NCBI RefSeq assembly: GCF_004786095.1
Contig: NZ_RHPJ01000003.1
Location: 186,001 to 250,000 of the forward strand
Source of the DNA: Serinibacter arcticus
GTDB lineage: Bacteria > Actinomycetota > Actinomycetes > Actinomycetales > Beutenbergiaceae
Direction of reading: 5' to 3'
Length of the DNA stretch: 64,000 nt
The notes below the pieces were generated by a model. The model was not told where the DNA came from and searched no databases. It saw nothing but the letters and a program-made list of their open reading frames with translations. Below, one piece after another: positions 49,638-58,806 of this stretch (the stretch's first letter is position 1; each line of letters begins with the position of its first letter). Made by a program: the position numbers and the translations under genes.

Positions 49638-50807
49638 CTACGAAACGGTCGACGACGGCGGCCCGAGTCGCCCGAGCACGAGCGCCACCTGGAGGACGAA
49701 CCCCTCCCGGGCGTCGACGGCGTCCCAGCCAGACACCTGGGCGATGCGCCGCAGGCGGTAGCGCACGGTGTTGGGGTGCACGAACAGCGTGCGAGCCGCG
49801 GCCTCCAGCGAGCGGCCGGACTCGAGGTAGGCGGCCAGCGTCTCCACGAGCGGGCCCGACGCCGTCGCCAGCGTCTCGTGGACCTCCCGCAGCGCGGCGC
49901 GCGCCTCGAGGTCGCCGGCGAGCGCGCGCTCGGGCAGGAGGTCGGCGGCCGGGGCGGGGCGGGGCGCGTCCGGCCAGCCGCGGGCCGCGCTCAGGCCCGC
50001 CAGGGCGATGCGCGCGGACCGTCCGGCGAGCGTGACGTCCTCGACCTCGGGGCCGAGCACGACCGGGCCGGCCGACAGGCGGGGGAGCAGGGCCTCGGCG
50101 GAACGCCGGAGGTCGCCCTGGCCGCCGAGGACGACGATCACGCGGGTGCCGTGGATGCCCACCAGCGCGTCCGCGGCGGTGCGGCGGGCCGCGCGACGCA
50201 GGTCGGCCGCCGTGCCCTCGTCGACCGGACCCTCGACCGTTCCGACCATCGTCAGGACGCGCCCGGCACCGCTCCAGCCCAGTGCCGAGACGCGCGACCG
50301 CAGGCCCTCGTCGTCACCGCGCAGGAGCGCGTCGACGGCGAGCGCCTCCATCCGGGCGTCCCACGCGCCGCGCGCCTCGGCGGCCCTGGCGTAGACCTCG
50401 GCGGCCGAGAAGGCGACCTCGCGCGAGTAGACCAGGACGGCCTCGCGCAGCTGCGTCGCGCGCGCCGGCGTCGCGATGTCCTCGGTGTGCTCCTCGACGA
50501 TCTCGACCACGATGCGCACGAGCGCCAGGGTGTGCTGCAGCGAGATCGACCGGATGAGCTCGGGCGGTGCGGCCCGGAAGATCTCGGCCGCGTTGTAGGT
50601 GGTCGGGGCCGGGTTCTCGTACCAGTCGATGAAGGTCGTGATGCCCGAGGCGGCGACCAGGCCGATCCAGGACCGGTCGTCCGCGGGGAGGAGGCGGTAC
50701 CAGGCGACGTCGTTGTCGAGCCGGCGCATCGCCGCTGCGGTGAGCACGTCGGTGCGGCTGCGGAGCCGACGGATCGTCTCGGGATCGGCGCTGCGTCGGA
50801 CTGCCAC
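49638..50807 (-). CDS. fasR: FasR-like regulator of fatty-acid synthesis (PucR/CdaR-type HTH)
   Basis: 389 residues from GTG 50807; the frame is open further, but a TACAGT hexamer ends 6 nt before this GTG. The C-terminus is a PucR-type helix-turn-helix (ETLAAYLESGRSLEAAARTL then FVHPNTVRYRLRRI), and the middle holds a GGDEF-like CdaR fold. In Streptomyces coelicolor the regulator FasR is encoded immediately upstream of fabD and activates the fab genes; position and architecture agree. Earlier residues ITTFIDWYENP and PPELIRSISLQHTL are shared by this group. Confidence 0.88.
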   Translation of the reverse strand: MAVRRSADPETIRRLRSRTDVLTAAAMRRLDNDVAWYRLLPADDRSWIGLVAASGITTFIDWYENPAPTTYNAAEIFRAAPPELIRSISLQHTLALVRIVVEIVEEHTEDIATPARATQLREAVLVYSREVAFSAAEVYARAAEARGAWDARMEALAVDALLRGDDEGLRSRVSALGWSGAGRVLTMVGTVEGPVDEGTAADLRRAARRTAADALVGIHGTRVIVVLGGQGDLRRSAEALLPRLSAGPVVLGPEVEDVTLAGRSARIALAGLSAARGWPDAPRPAPAADLLPERALAGDLEARAALREVHETLATASGPLVETLAAYLESGRSLEAAARTLFVHPNTVRYRLRRIAQVSGWDAVDAREGFVLQVALVLGRLGPPSSTVS

Positions 50808-50813
50808 GGCGCC

Positions 50814-50819
50814 ACTGTA
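50814..50819 (-). promoter_or_regulatory. -10 element of fasR (leaderless type)
   Basis: On the minus strand TACAGT ends 6 nt before the GTG at 50807. Confidence 0.6.
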
Positions 50820-50850
50820 CGGCGTCGGGGCGTTCGGCCTCGGGCGCGGG

Positions 50851-50871
50851 GGTTGTAGACCTGCCACAACC
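50851..50871. promoter_or_regulatory. Interrupted inverted repeat in the fasR / 50942 intergenic region
   Basis: GGTTGT and ACAACC are separated by 9 nt midway between two divergent leaderless promoters. It is a plausible dimer-binding site, perhaps for FasR itself. Confidence 0.4.
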
Positions 50872-50929
50872 ACCGGTCGAGGTTCGCGGCGGCGCGAGAT
50901 CCGCCGCTGTGCTTCGGACGACGAGCGGC

Positions 50930-50935
50930 TAGGGT
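50930..50935 (+). promoter_or_regulatory. -10 element of the 50942 gene (leaderless type)
   Basis: TAGGGT ends 6 nt before ATG 50942. Confidence 0.6.
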
Positions 50936-50941
50936 AAAGAA

Positions 50942-51571
50942 ATGGCATTGATGAGCTGGTTGCGTCGTCTCGGTGAACGAGAGTCCCGTCCCGCACCCGC
51001 CGAGCGGGTGCTCACGCATCGCGAGTCCAGTCCTGCGGAGCACGAGCTGCGTGACGAGCTCGCCCAGGACCCCAACGACGAGGCCGCGTTCGACGCGCTC
51101 GTCGAGATCGTCCGCGAGCGGGCGGACGAGGGGACGCACGTCGACCCCCTCACCGCCGCCCCCGACACCCGGGTCGCACAGGACCACGCCGTCTGGGCGC
51201 TGGCCGAGGAGCTGGCGGGCAAGCCGAGCGCGTGGCTGCCGCTGATCGTGCTGGCGCGCCTCTCGCTCGCGGCCGACCACGAGGCGGCCATGCGCCGCCT
51301 CAACCTCGCGTGCGAGCGCGAGACGAGCGGTCTCGCGCTGACCCACGCCGTCGCCATGCTGCGCGACGCCGATGCGCCCACCGAGGCGATCGCGTTCGGC
51401 GTCGCCCACTGGGAGCTCGCCTCGCGCGACGCCGAGGCGGCCGGCGAGATCATCCAGGCGGCTCTGGAGACCGGCCGGACCGAGGAGGCCCGGCGCCTGC
51501 TGGACTCCCTCGAGACGGCTCCGCCCTCGCTGACGGCGACGGTCGAGTCCGCCGAGGCGCAGAACGCCTGA
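50942..51571 (+). CDS. TPR-like helical protein, unknown function
   Basis: 209 residues, soluble and acidic, predicted almost entirely helical. Repeated short helices such as DPNDEAAFDALVEIVRERAD, AWLPLIVLARLSLAADHEAA and ALTHAVAMLRDADAPTEAIA are in the style of tetratricopeptide repeats. I recall similar proteins next to aceE and the fab cluster in Micrococcales; no function is known to me. It is divergent from fasR and convergent with aceE. Confidence 0.75.
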   Translation: MALMSWLRRLGERESRPAPAERVLTHRESSPAEHELRDELAQDPNDEAAFDALVEIVRERADEGTHVDPLTAAPDTRVAQDHAVWALAEELAGKPSAWLPLIVLARLSLAADHEAAMRRLNLACERETSGLALTHAVAMLRDADAPTEAIAFGVAHWELASRDAEAAGEIIQAALETGRTEEARRLLDSLETAPPSLTATVESAEAQNA

Positions 51572-51575
51572 CGCC

Positions 51576-51644
51576 CACCCCGCCGAGAACGACCGCGGCC
51601 GCCCTCCCGATCGGGAGGGCGGCCGCGGCCGTTCTGCGGGGGTG
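51576..51644. repeat. Long intergenic palindrome between convergent genes
   Basis: Arms 51576-51610 and 51611-51644 meet without a loop. The inner 18 bp (51593-51610 / 51611-51628) are perfect. The rim CACCCCGCCGAGAACG matches that of the palindrome at 28277. It fills the gap between the 50942 gene and aceE and may terminate both. Confidence 0.88.
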
Positions 51645-51648
51645 AGCC

Positions 51649-54378
51649 TCAGGCGTCGCCGCCCGCGTTGCCGGTCGTGCCGGCCGTGACGTCGAGCAGG
51701 CGGTACTTCTCGATCGCCTGGGCGGGGGCGTCCTTGTCGATCTCGCCACGGCGCGCGAGCACCTGGAGCGTCTTGACGACCAGGGAGTGGCTGTCGATGA
51801 GGAAGTGACGGCGCACCGCGGACCGGGTGTCCGAGAGACCGAAGCCGTCGGCACCCAGGGTGGCGTACTCGCCCGGGACCCACGCCCGGATCTGGTCGGC
51901 CACGAGGTGGTCGTAGTCCGACGTCGCCACGAACGGCCCGTTCGCGTCCTGCAGCTTCTGCGTCAGGAACGGGACGGGGGTCTCGGCGCCCGGGTTCACG
52001 AACGCCTCGCGATCGGCGGCGAGCGCGTCGCGCCGCAGCTCGGACCAGGACGTCACGGACCAGACACCGGCGCGCACACCCCACTCCTCGGCCAGGATCT
52101 TGCGGGCCTCGAGGGCCCACGGGACCGCGACGCCGGAGGCGAGCAGCTGGGCCTGCGGGCCGTCGCCGTCGGGCTCCGCGAGACGGTAGATGCCGCGCAG
52201 GATGCCCTCGACGTCCACGTTCTCCGGCTCGACCGGCTGGACCATCGGCTCGTTGTACACCGTGAGGTAGTACATGACGTTCGGGTCGCTCTCGAGGCCC
52301 GAGACGCGGTTCTCGCCGTACATCCGCTCGATGCCGTCCCGCACGATGTGCCGGATCTCGTACCCGTAGGCCGGGTCGTAGTGCACGATCGCCGAGTTCG
52401 TCCCCGCCAGGAGCGGCGAGTGGCCGTCGGCGTGCTGGAGGCCCTCACCCGTGAGGGTGGTGCGCCCCGCCGTCGCGCCGATGAGGAAGCCGCGCGTGAG
52501 CTGGTCGCCGGCCGCCCAGAACTGGTCGCCCGTGCGCTGGAACCCGAACATCGAGTAGTAGATGTAGAACGGCACGAGCGCCTCGCCGTGCGTGGCGTAG
52601 GAGGTGCCGACCGCCTGGAACGCCGAGGCCGAACCGGCCTCGTTGATCCCGGTGTGCATGATCTGACCGGCGTCCGACTCCTTGTAGCTGAGCATGAGGT
52701 CGCGGTCCACGGACAGGTAGTTCTGGCCGAGGGTGTTGAAGATCTTGGCGCTCGGGAAGATCGAGTCGAGCCCGAACGTGCGGGCCTCGTCCGGGATGAT
52801 CGGCACGATGCGCTTGCCGAACTCCTTGTCCTTGACGAGGTCCTTGAACAGGCGGACGAACGCCATCGTGGTGGCGACCTCCTGCGTGCCCGAACCCTTC
52901 GCGAGCAGCTGGTAGGTCTTGTCGCCGGGGACCTGCACGGGTGTGAAGGTCGAGCGACGCTCGGGCACGAAGCCGCCGAGCTCGCGGCGACGCTCGAGCA
53001 TGTACTCGATCTCCGGGGCGTCCTTGCCGGGGTGGAAGTACGGCGGGAGGTAGGGGTTCTCCTCCAGCTGCGCGTCCGTCAGCGGGATGTCGAGGGAGTC
53101 GCGCAGGAGCTTGGCGTCCTCGGGCTTGAGCTTCTTCATCTGGTGCGTGGCGTTGCGCGCCGCGAACCCCGGGCCCAGGCCGTAGCCCTTGACCGTGTGC
53201 GCCAGGACGACGGTGGGGGCGCCCTTGAACTCGGTCGCCGCCTTGTAGGCCGCGTGGACCTTGCGGGCGTCGTGGCCGCCGCGCTTCATCGCCCACAGCG
53301 TGTCGTCGGAGTAGTCCTCCACGAGCGCCTTGGTGCGCGGGTCGCGCCCGAAGAAGTGCTCGCGGATGAAGCCGCCGGACTCGGCCTTGAACGTCTGGTA
53401 GTCACCGTCGGTCGTGGTGGACATGATGTCCACGAGCGCGCCCTCGGTGTCGCGGGCGAGCAGCTCGTCCCACTCGCGGCCCCAGACGGTCTTGACGACG
53501 TTCCAGCCCGCACCGCGGAAGAAGCCCTCGAGCTCGGTGATGATGCTGCCGTTGCCGCGCACCGGGCCGTCGAGCCGCTGCAGGTTGCAGTTCACGACGA
53601 AGGTCAGGTTGTCGAGCTTCTGCGCCGCGGCGAGCTGGAGCATGCCGCGGGACTCGGGCTCGTCCATCTCGCCGTCGCCGAGGAACGCCCAGACGTGCTG
53701 CTGGCTCGTGTCCTTGATGCCGCGCAGCTCGAGGTAGCGGTTCGTCCACGCCTGGTAGATCGCGCTCGAGGGGCCGAGGCCCATCGAGACCGTGGGGAAC
53801 TCCCAGAAGTCCTGCATGAGGCGCGGGTGGGGGTAGGACGGCAGGCCGCCGCCCGGGTGGGACAGCTCCTGGCGGAACCCGTCCAGGCGGTCGGCCGAGA
53901 GGCGACCCTCCATGAACGCGCGGGCGTACATGCCGGGGGAGGCGTGGCCCTGGAAGTAGATCTGGTCCCCGCCGCCGGCGTGGTCCTTGCCGCGGAAGAA
54001 GTGGTTCAGGCCGACCTCGTACAGCGTGGCCACGGAGGCGTAGGAGGAGATGTGGCCGCCGACGCCGACACCCGGGCGCTGCGCCCGGGTCACCATGACC
54101 GCGGAGTTCCAGCGGAGGTAGTCGCGGTAGCGGTTCTCGATCTCCTCGTCGCCCGGGTACTCGGGCTCACGATCCACGGCGATCGTGTTGACGTGCGGCG
54201 TGGTGACACCGGACGGCACGGTCAGGCCCCTGGTGGAGGCGTGCTTGACGACGGCGGAGATCACCTCCGAGGCGTGGCCCTCGCCCCGCTGTTCGACGAG
54301 GGCGTCGACGGAGTCGATCCACTCGGTGCGCTCCTCGGCGGCATCCTCACCGGCGAAGGTGGAGTCTGATGTGGTCAC
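51649..54378 (-). CDS. aceE: Pyruvate dehydrogenase E1 component
   Basis: 909 residues. The homodimeric, thiamine-diphosphate E1 decarboxylates pyruvate and acetylates E2 lipoyl groups to give acetyl-CoA. The ThDP motif starts [13 protein letters not shown] and ends about 30 residues later in NCNLQRLDG. Other matches include [17 protein letters not shown] and [16 protein letters not shown]. Full family length. E2/E3 genes are not adjacent, which is usual in Actinomycetota. Confidence 0.98.
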   Translation of the reverse strand: MTTSDSTFAGEDAAEERTEWIDSVDALVEQRGEGHASEVISAVVKHASTRGLTVPSGVTTPHVNTIAVDREPEYPGDEEIENRYRDYLRWNSAVMVTRAQRPGVGVGGHISSYASVATLYEVGLNHFFRGKDHAGGGDQIYFQGHASPGMYARAFMEGRLSADRLDGFRQELSHPGGGLPSYPHPRLMQDFWEFPTVSMGLGPSSAIYQAWTNRYLELRGIKDTSQQHVWAFLGDGEMDEPESRGMLQLAAAQKLDNLTFVVNCNLQRLDGPVRGNGSIITELEGFFRGAGWNVVKTVWGREWDELLARDTEGALVDIMSTTTDGDYQTFKAESGGFIREHFFGRDPRTKALVEDYSDDTLWAMKRGGHDARKVHAAYKAATEFKGAPTVVLAHTVKGYGLGPGFAARNATHQMKKLKPEDAKLLRDSLDIPLTDAQLEENPYLPPYFHPGKDAPEIEYMLERRRELGGFVPERRSTFTPVQVPGDKTYQLLAKGSGTQEVATTMAFVRLFKDLVKDKEFGKRIVPIIPDEARTFGLDSIFPSAKIFNTLGQNYLSVDRDLMLSYKESDAGQIMHTGINEAGSASAFQAVGTSYATHGEALVPFYIYYSMFGFQRTGDQFWAAGDQLTRGFLIGATAGRTTLTGEGLQHADGHSPLLAGTNSAIVHYDPAYGYEIRHIVRDGIERMYGENRVSGLESDPNVMYYLTVYNEPMVQPVEPENVDVEGILRGIYRLAEPDGDGPQAQLLASGVAVPWALEARKILAEEWGVRAGVWSVTSWSELRRDALAADREAFVNPGAETPVPFLTQKLQDANGPFVATSDYDHLVADQIRAWVPGEYATLGADGFGLSDTRSAVRRHFLIDSHSLVVKTLQVLARRGEIDKDAPAQAIEKYRLLDVTAGTTGNAGGDA

Positions 54379-54579
54379 GGACTCTCCAGCTCATTGAGAT
54401 CGTGGCCCACCGCGGTAGCAGGGGCCGGTGCACGGTCCGTCGCGTGGCGGACCTGGGCGCGGCAAGGACGGATCGTCCGAGGCACCCACGACAGCCTATC
54501 CAGCCTGGGAGCGGGTTGCTGCCTTCGTTCCGGGTGACGGACGAGACCGCCGGGCAGGCGCCGGGGTGGCGATGGGCGG

Positions 54580-54585
54580 TAGTCT
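54580..54585 (+). promoter_or_regulatory. Putative -10 of the DUF3052 gene
   Basis: TAGTCT lies 70 bp before the start, leaving a ~60-nt leader with AAAGG. The rest of the 276-bp aceE/DUF3052 gap shows no gene. Confidence 0.4.
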
Positions 54586-54654
54586 CCGGGAAACGAAGAC
54601 GCGTTGCCGCTGCCCAGCGGCGCGACGTGACGAACACCACGAAAGGCTCAGGAC

Positions 54655-55083
54655 GTGACAGCGACGACCGACCCGGCGGCGAGTGGCGCCGGTCGATTCG
54701 GGTTCACCAAGGACCAGGTCATCCAGGAGTGGGGGTTCGACGACGACGTCGACCACGCGCTCCGTGACGAGCTCGCCGACGAGGTCGGTGTCGAGCTCGT
54801 CGACGAGGACTACGGCGACGTGACCGATTCTGCGATCGTGTGGTGGCGCGGCAGCGACGGCGACAGCACCGACCTCGAGGACCTCCTCGTGGACGCCGCC
54901 AGCACCCTGGAGGACAGCGGCCTGATCTGGGTCCTCGTGCCGAAGATGGGCAGCGCCGGCCACGTGTCGACCGCCGACATCGGCGAGGCCGCGCAGACCG
55001 CGGGTCTGCAGCCGACGACGTCGCTCAGCGCGGCGCCCGGGTGGCTGGGCGTCCGCCTGTCCGCCCCCGGCCGCGGCAAGTAG
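54655..55083 (+). CDS. DUF3052 family protein
   Basis: 142 residues from GTG 54655 with AAAGG upstream. The body FTKDQVIQEWGFDDDVDHAL...GDVTDSAIVWWR...LEDLLVDAASTLED is the DUF3052 pattern, found beside aceE in Actinomycetota. It is acidic and soluble, with no known activity. It lies 10 bp before the peroxiredoxin gene, a conserved pairing. Confidence 0.93.
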   Translation: MTATTDPAASGAGRFGFTKDQVIQEWGFDDDVDHALRDELADEVGVELVDEDYGDVTDSAIVWWRGSDGDSTDLEDLLVDAASTLEDSGLIWVLVPKMGSAGHVSTADIGEAAQTAGLQPTTSLSAAPGWLGVRLSAPGRGK

Positions 55084-55093
55084 CACGGGCGGC

Positions 55094-55585
55094 GTGCCCG
55101 GAAAGCCGGGCGGCGCCGTCGGCACGCCCGTGGGGCTTCGCCCCGATCCGGGGCTGAGCCTGGCCCTCCCGTACGGCCAGCGGGTCACCGTCGGCGACCT
55201 GCGCGGCGCGCCCGCGCTCCTCGTCCTCGTCCCGGGTGCCTTCACGCCCCTGTGCACGAACGAGCTGCGCGACGTCGCGGCCGCGCGCGGCGCGCTGGCA
55301 CCGGCGCGCGTGCTCGTCGTCTCGTGCGACACCGCCGCGACGCTGGACGCCTGGCGTTCCAGCGAGGCGGCCGACGTCGAGGTGGCGTCCGACTCCTGGC
55401 CGCACGGCGAGGTGTCACGCGCCCTGGCGGCGTTCGACGAGGCGACCGGGTGGTCGCTGCGGCGCACCGTCCTGCTCGACGACTCCGGCATGGTCGTGTG
55501 GACCGACCTCGCGCCCGGCGGTCGGGCTCGCGACGTGGGTGACGCCGTCGCCGCCGTCGCCCGGCTCGGGGGCGACGACAGGTAG
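55094..55585 (+). CDS. Peroxiredoxin (AhpE-like)
   Basis: 163 residues from GTG 55094. Thioredoxin-like peroxidase that reduces peroxides with Cys54 in AFTPLCTNEL. A second Cys (78, VVSCDT) follows a strand and might not be the resolving residue, so it may be of one-Cys type. Its TAG stop forms the first three bases of the next gene's -10 hexamer. Confidence 0.92.
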   Translation: MPGKPGGAVGTPVGLRPDPGLSLALPYGQRVTVGDLRGAPALLVLVPGAFTPLCTNELRDVAAARGALAPARVLVVSCDTAATLDAWRSSEAADVEVASDSWPHGEVSRALAAFDEATGWSLRRTVLLDDSGMVVWTDLAPGGRARDVGDAVAAVARLGGDDR

Positions 55586-55588
55586 CGT
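55583..55588 (+). promoter_or_regulatory. -10 element of the CPBP gene, overlapping the upstream stop codon
   Basis: TAGCGT ends 7 nt before GTG 55596. Bases 55583-55585 are also the peroxiredoxin stop. Confidence 0.5.
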
Positions 55589-55595
55589 GAACGGT

Positions 55596-56717
55596 GTGAG
55601 CCAGTTCGCGCCGACGCCCCAGTTCCCGCCGGGAAGCACCTACGCGGTGCCCGAGGCCCGCCGTGGCGAGACGTTCTCACCGGCCGCGGCGACGCCGTAC
55701 GACCGGCTTCCCCGCACCCTCGCCTGGGCGTGGTGGCGCCCGCTGCTGGCGCTCGGCGTCGGTCTCGTGGTCTGCGTGCTCGGTTCGACGGTCGTGGTGG
55801 GCGGCGGCATGCTCGCCATGTATCTCGCCGGCGAGCTCACGTCGGCGGCCGACGTCGACGCGCTGCTGGAGCGCCTGCTCGCCCTGGACGCGACCGACAC
55901 CTTCGTGCTCGTGATCTCGCTGGGATCGATCGCGATCTGGCTCCTGGCCGTCCCGATCGCGCTGCGCGTGGCGGGGATGCGGCCCAAGGGGCACATCTCG
56001 TCGGTGGCGCTGCGCCTGCGCTGGTCCTGGATGGGGTTGTGCGCGCTGCTCGCCGTCGTCGCCCTCGTCGTGAACTTCGGTCTCAGCCTCGGCCTGGGTG
56101 CCCTCGCGGGTGACAGCGTGAGCCCGGAGTGGACGCCGTGGGCACGCCTGTGGCTGCCGCTCCTGGTGGTGCTGCTGCTGGTGCCGTTCCAGGCCGCCGC
56201 CGAGGAGTACGTCTTCCGCGGGTTCCTCGTGCAGTCCCTCGGGTCGTGGCTGCCGCGCGGGACGTGGCCGCGCGTCGTGGTGGTCGTGGTGCCGTCGCTC
56301 GCGTTCGTCTTCAGCCACGGCTACGGGCTCTGGGGGCTGCTCGACGTGGGGGTGTTCGCGGCGACGGCGATGTGGCTGACGCTGCGGACCGGCGGTCTCG
56401 AGGCCGCCATCGCGCTGCACGTCGTGAACAACGTCGTGGTGTTCGGGATGCTGGCCAGCGGTGCGCTGGGGACCACGGTCAACGGCGCGTCGGAGGGATC
56501 GCTCGCCGGTCTGCTGATCACCGCGATCTCCTCGATCGGCTTCGCCTGGGCCGTGGAGTCGCTGGCGCGGCGACGCGGCATCGAGCGGTACTCGACCTGG
56601 CCCCAGCGCGAGACGGCGGCCCCGCTCGCGGTCGCGCTGCCGTACCCGGTGGCCTCCTGGCTCGGCGGTGAGCGGATGGGTACCTCTACCCGCGTCGCAA
56701 ATACTCAGAACGTGTGA
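55596..56717 (+). CDS. CPBP-family intramembrane metalloprotease
   Basis: 373 residues from GTG 55596. About eight hydrophobic segments. Conserved motifs in order: AAAEEYVFRGFLVQSLG with the catalytic EE..R, LAFVFSHGYG, and ALHVVNNVVV with HxxN. This is the Abi/CPBP (CAAX protease) pattern. Substrate unknown; bacterial members include immunity and signalling proteases. A proline-rich cytoplasmic N-terminus precedes the first helix. Confidence 0.93.
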   Translation: MSQFAPTPQFPPGSTYAVPEARRGETFSPAAATPYDRLPRTLAWAWWRPLLALGVGLVVCVLGSTVVVGGGMLAMYLAGELTSAADVDALLERLLALDATDTFVLVISLGSIAIWLLAVPIALRVAGMRPKGHISSVALRLRWSWMGLCALLAVVALVVNFGLSLGLGALAGDSVSPEWTPWARLWLPLLVVLLLVPFQAAAEEYVFRGFLVQSLGSWLPRGTWPRVVVVVVPSLAFVFSHGYGLWGLLDVGVFAATAMWLTLRTGGLEAAIALHVVNNVVVFGMLASGALGTTVNGASEGSLAGLLITAISSIGFAWAVESLARRRGIERYSTWPQRETAAPLAVALPYPVASWLGGERMGTSTRVANTQNV

Positions 56718-56819
56718 GTTTCCTCGTACGATCGTCGCGACAGCAGCACCCGAGCACCCGCTGACCCGGAGGCTCGACCACCGTCGATCCCCGCGATCGA
56801 CCCACCTTGAGGGGACCCC

Positions 56820-57152
56820 ATGTCCAAGCGCTCCATGTTCCTCGCCCTGCCCGTCGCCGTCGCGATGGTCCTGTCCGCCTGCGGTGGCGGCTCGGCCGCC
56901 GAGCGTCCCAGCGCCGACGAGATCGCCGACGTCCTCACGGAGGGCACCGAGGAGCTCGGCGGCGTCGCCGTCCCGCAGGAGCAGGCCGACTGCATCGCCG
57001 ACGTCTTCGTCAACTCGGACCTCTCCGACGAGGCCCTGCGCGCCATGGTCGAGGGCGACGAGGACTACGAGGCCACGGACGAGGACGAGGCGGCGCTGAC
57101 CGACCTGACCGCCGACCCCGCCATCGTGGAGTGCGTGACGCCGAGCAGCTGA
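56820..57152 (+). CDS. Small secreted lipoprotein, unknown function
   Basis: 110 residues from ATG 56820 with GAGGGG upstream. Signal peptide with lipobox VLSAC (Cys ~21), then a strongly acidic helical domain with two further cysteines (QADCIADVF, IVECV). It resembles the many short acidic lipoproteins of Actinomycetota. A hairpin 6 bp after the stop ends its transcript. Confidence 0.8.
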   Translation: MSKRSMFLALPVAVAMVLSACGGGSAAERPSADEIADVLTEGTEELGGVAVPQEQADCIADVFVNSDLSDEALRAMVEGDEDYEATDEDEAALTDLTADPAIVECVTPSS

Positions 57153-57158
57153 TCGTCC

Positions 57159-57186
57159 GGTGGCCCGCCCTCGTCGGCGGGCCACC
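57159..57186 (+). terminator. Terminator hairpin before tRNA-Val
   Basis: Perfect 11-bp arms 57159-57169 and 57176-57186 with a 6-nt loop. Confidence 0.75.
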
Positions 57187-57193
57187 GCACCGA

Positions 57194-57267
57194 GGGCCTA
57201 TAGCTCAGCTGGTTAGAGCGCCACGTTTACACCGTGGATGTCGGGGGTTCGAATCCCTCTGGGCCCA
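57194..57267 (+). tRNA. tRNA-Val (TAC)
   Basis: Acceptor GGGCCTA / TGGGCCC with one G-T pair, D arm GCTC...GAGC, anticodon stem CCACG/CGTGG enclosing TTTACAC (anticodon TAC), T arm GGGGG TTCGAAT CCCTC. Discriminator A; CCA not encoded. Confidence 0.96.
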
Positions 57268-57288
57268 CCCGCGTCCCGACGCGTCGCC

Positions 57289-57666
57289 TCAGGCGTGACG
57301 GATGCAGCGCGACGCCGTCGGGCGCGCCTCGAGGCGCGCCTCGCCGATCGGCTCACCGCACACGTCGCACGTCCCGTAGGACCCGTCCTCCAGGCGTGCG
57401 AGGGCGTCGTCGATCTCCACCAGCCGCGCCGCGGCCTGCGTCGTCAGCGCCCGCAGCTGTTCGCGCTCGAACGCGATCGTCGCGCCCTCGGGGTCGTGCT
57501 CGTCGTCGAGGTTGGACCCCTGCGCCGCCCGGACGACGTCGTCCCGGCTGACGCCCAGGGCGTGCAGCCGGGACACGACGCCGTCGCGCAGGGCGAGCAG
57601 GCGCGCCCGCCCCGCGCCGACGGCGTCGACGGCGTGGTCGTCGTCGTGACGAACCTCGTCGATCAC
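57289..57666 (-). CDS. DksA/TraR-type zinc finger protein
   Basis: 125 residues from GTG 57666, overlapping the aldo/keto reductase stop by 4 bp. A helical coiled-coil-like part (ERQLRALTT-style helices; EIDDALARLEDGSYG) precedes the zinc finger CDVCGEPIGEARLEARP...CIRH. Three cysteines (100, 103, 121) are kept while the usual fourth is His124, close to the C-terminus. DksA-like proteins bind RNA polymerase; actinobacterial short forms are mostly uncharacterised. Confidence 0.88.
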   Translation of the reverse strand: MIDEVRHDDDHAVDAVGAGRARLLALRDGVVSRLHALGVSRDDVVRAAQGSNLDDEHDPEGATIAFEREQLRALTTQAAARLVEIDDALARLEDGSYGTCDVCGEPIGEARLEARPTASRCIRHA

Positions 57667-58595
57667 GGCACCGTGTAGCCCGCCGCGCGGAACAGCTCGT
57701 ACCACTCGGCCCGCGTGAGCGGGAGGTCCGAGCCCTGCGCGGCCGCGGCGACGCGCTCCGGCGTCGTCGTCCCGAGAACGACCTGCATCTGCGCGGGGTG
57801 GCGCGTGATCCAGGCGACGGCGATGGCCTCGGCAGGCACGTCGTACTTCGCCTTCAGGCGGTCGACGACCGCGTTCAGCTCCGGGTAGCGCTCCGACCCC
57901 AGGAACGGCCCGTCGAAGAAGCCGGCCTGGAACGGCGACCAGGCCTGGACCGTGATGTCGTGCAGACGGCAGTAGTCCAGGATGCCGCCGTCGCGACCGA
58001 TGGACTGGTCCAGCGCCTGCATGTTGGAGGCGACCCCCTGCGCGACGATCGGCGCGTGCGTGATCGACAGCTGCAGCTGGTTGGCCACGATCGGCTGCGT
58101 CACGAACTTGCGGAGCAGGTCGATCTGGCCGGGCGTCTGGTTCGAGACGCCGAACGACCGGACCTTGCCGGCGGCGGCGAGCTCGTCGAACGCGCGAGCG
58201 ACCTCTTCGGGCTCCACGAGGGCGTCGGGACGGTGCAGCAGCAGGATGTCGATGTAGTCGGTCCCGAGCGCCTCGAGCGAGCCGTTGACCGACTCGACGA
58301 TGTGCTCGTAGGAGAAGTCGAAGTACGGCCCGTCCGGGACGATGCCGGCCTTGGTCTGGATGACGAAGCCCTCGCGCTCGGAGGGGGTGAGGCGGAGCGC
58401 CTCCGCGAACCGCCGCTCGCAGCCGTGCAGCGGCGTGCCGTAGACGTCGGCGTGGTCGAGGAAGGTGATGCCCGCGTCGCGGGCCGTGCTCACGAGGGTG
58501 CGCACCTCGTCGTCGGTCTTGTCCTGGATGCGCATCAGTCCGAGGACGACGTTGGGCACCACCAGATCGGTGCCGGGCATGGGGAAGGTCTTCAC
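57663..58595 (-). CDS. Aldo/keto reductase
   Basis: 310 residues from GTG 58595 with GAGGAG 8 nt upstream. An NADPH-dependent TIM barrel of the YdhF-like group: VVLGLMRI, FLDHADVYGTPLHGCERRF with catalytic Asp/Tyr, QTKAGI with Lys, and DILLLHRPDALVEPEEVARA. C-terminal AWITRHPAQMQVVLGTTTPERV binds the cofactor phosphate. The physiological substrate is unknown. TACAGT at 58636-58631 on the minus strand is a candidate -10. Confidence 0.94.
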   Translation of the reverse strand: MKTFPMPGTDLVVPNVVLGLMRIQDKTDDEVRTLVSTARDAGITFLDHADVYGTPLHGCERRFAEALRLTPSEREGFVIQTKAGIVPDGPYFDFSYEHIVESVNGSLEALGTDYIDILLLHRPDALVEPEEVARAFDELAAAGKVRSFGVSNQTPGQIDLLRKFVTQPIVANQLQLSITHAPIVAQGVASNMQALDQSIGRDGGILDYCRLHDITVQAWSPFQAGFFDGPFLGSERYPELNAVVDRLKAKYDVPAEAIAVAWITRHPAQMQVVLGTTTPERVAAAAQGSDLPLTRAEWYELFRAAGYTVP

Positions 58596-58806
58596 AGCGC
58601 TGTCTCCTCGTCGAGTGGGCGAACCGTTCCACTGTAGGAGCCGCCATCCCGAGCGTGGCAGATCGGTGACCGTCGCTACCGCTGAGCCGCCTACTTCTTT
58701 GCATCCCGGCAGCGCAGTCTTTACCCGCCGGACACACGGCGCTCCTACATTCACGATCACGGGGGCAGCGCCTGCCCGCCGTCGTCAGCGAACGGAGGGG
58801 GCGTCA

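Noticed and set aside
55094-56717. Defence or toxin-immunity island around the CPBP protease
   Set aside because: CPBP proteins can be immunity factors, but the neighbours are housekeeping genes in a conserved order and no toxin gene is present.
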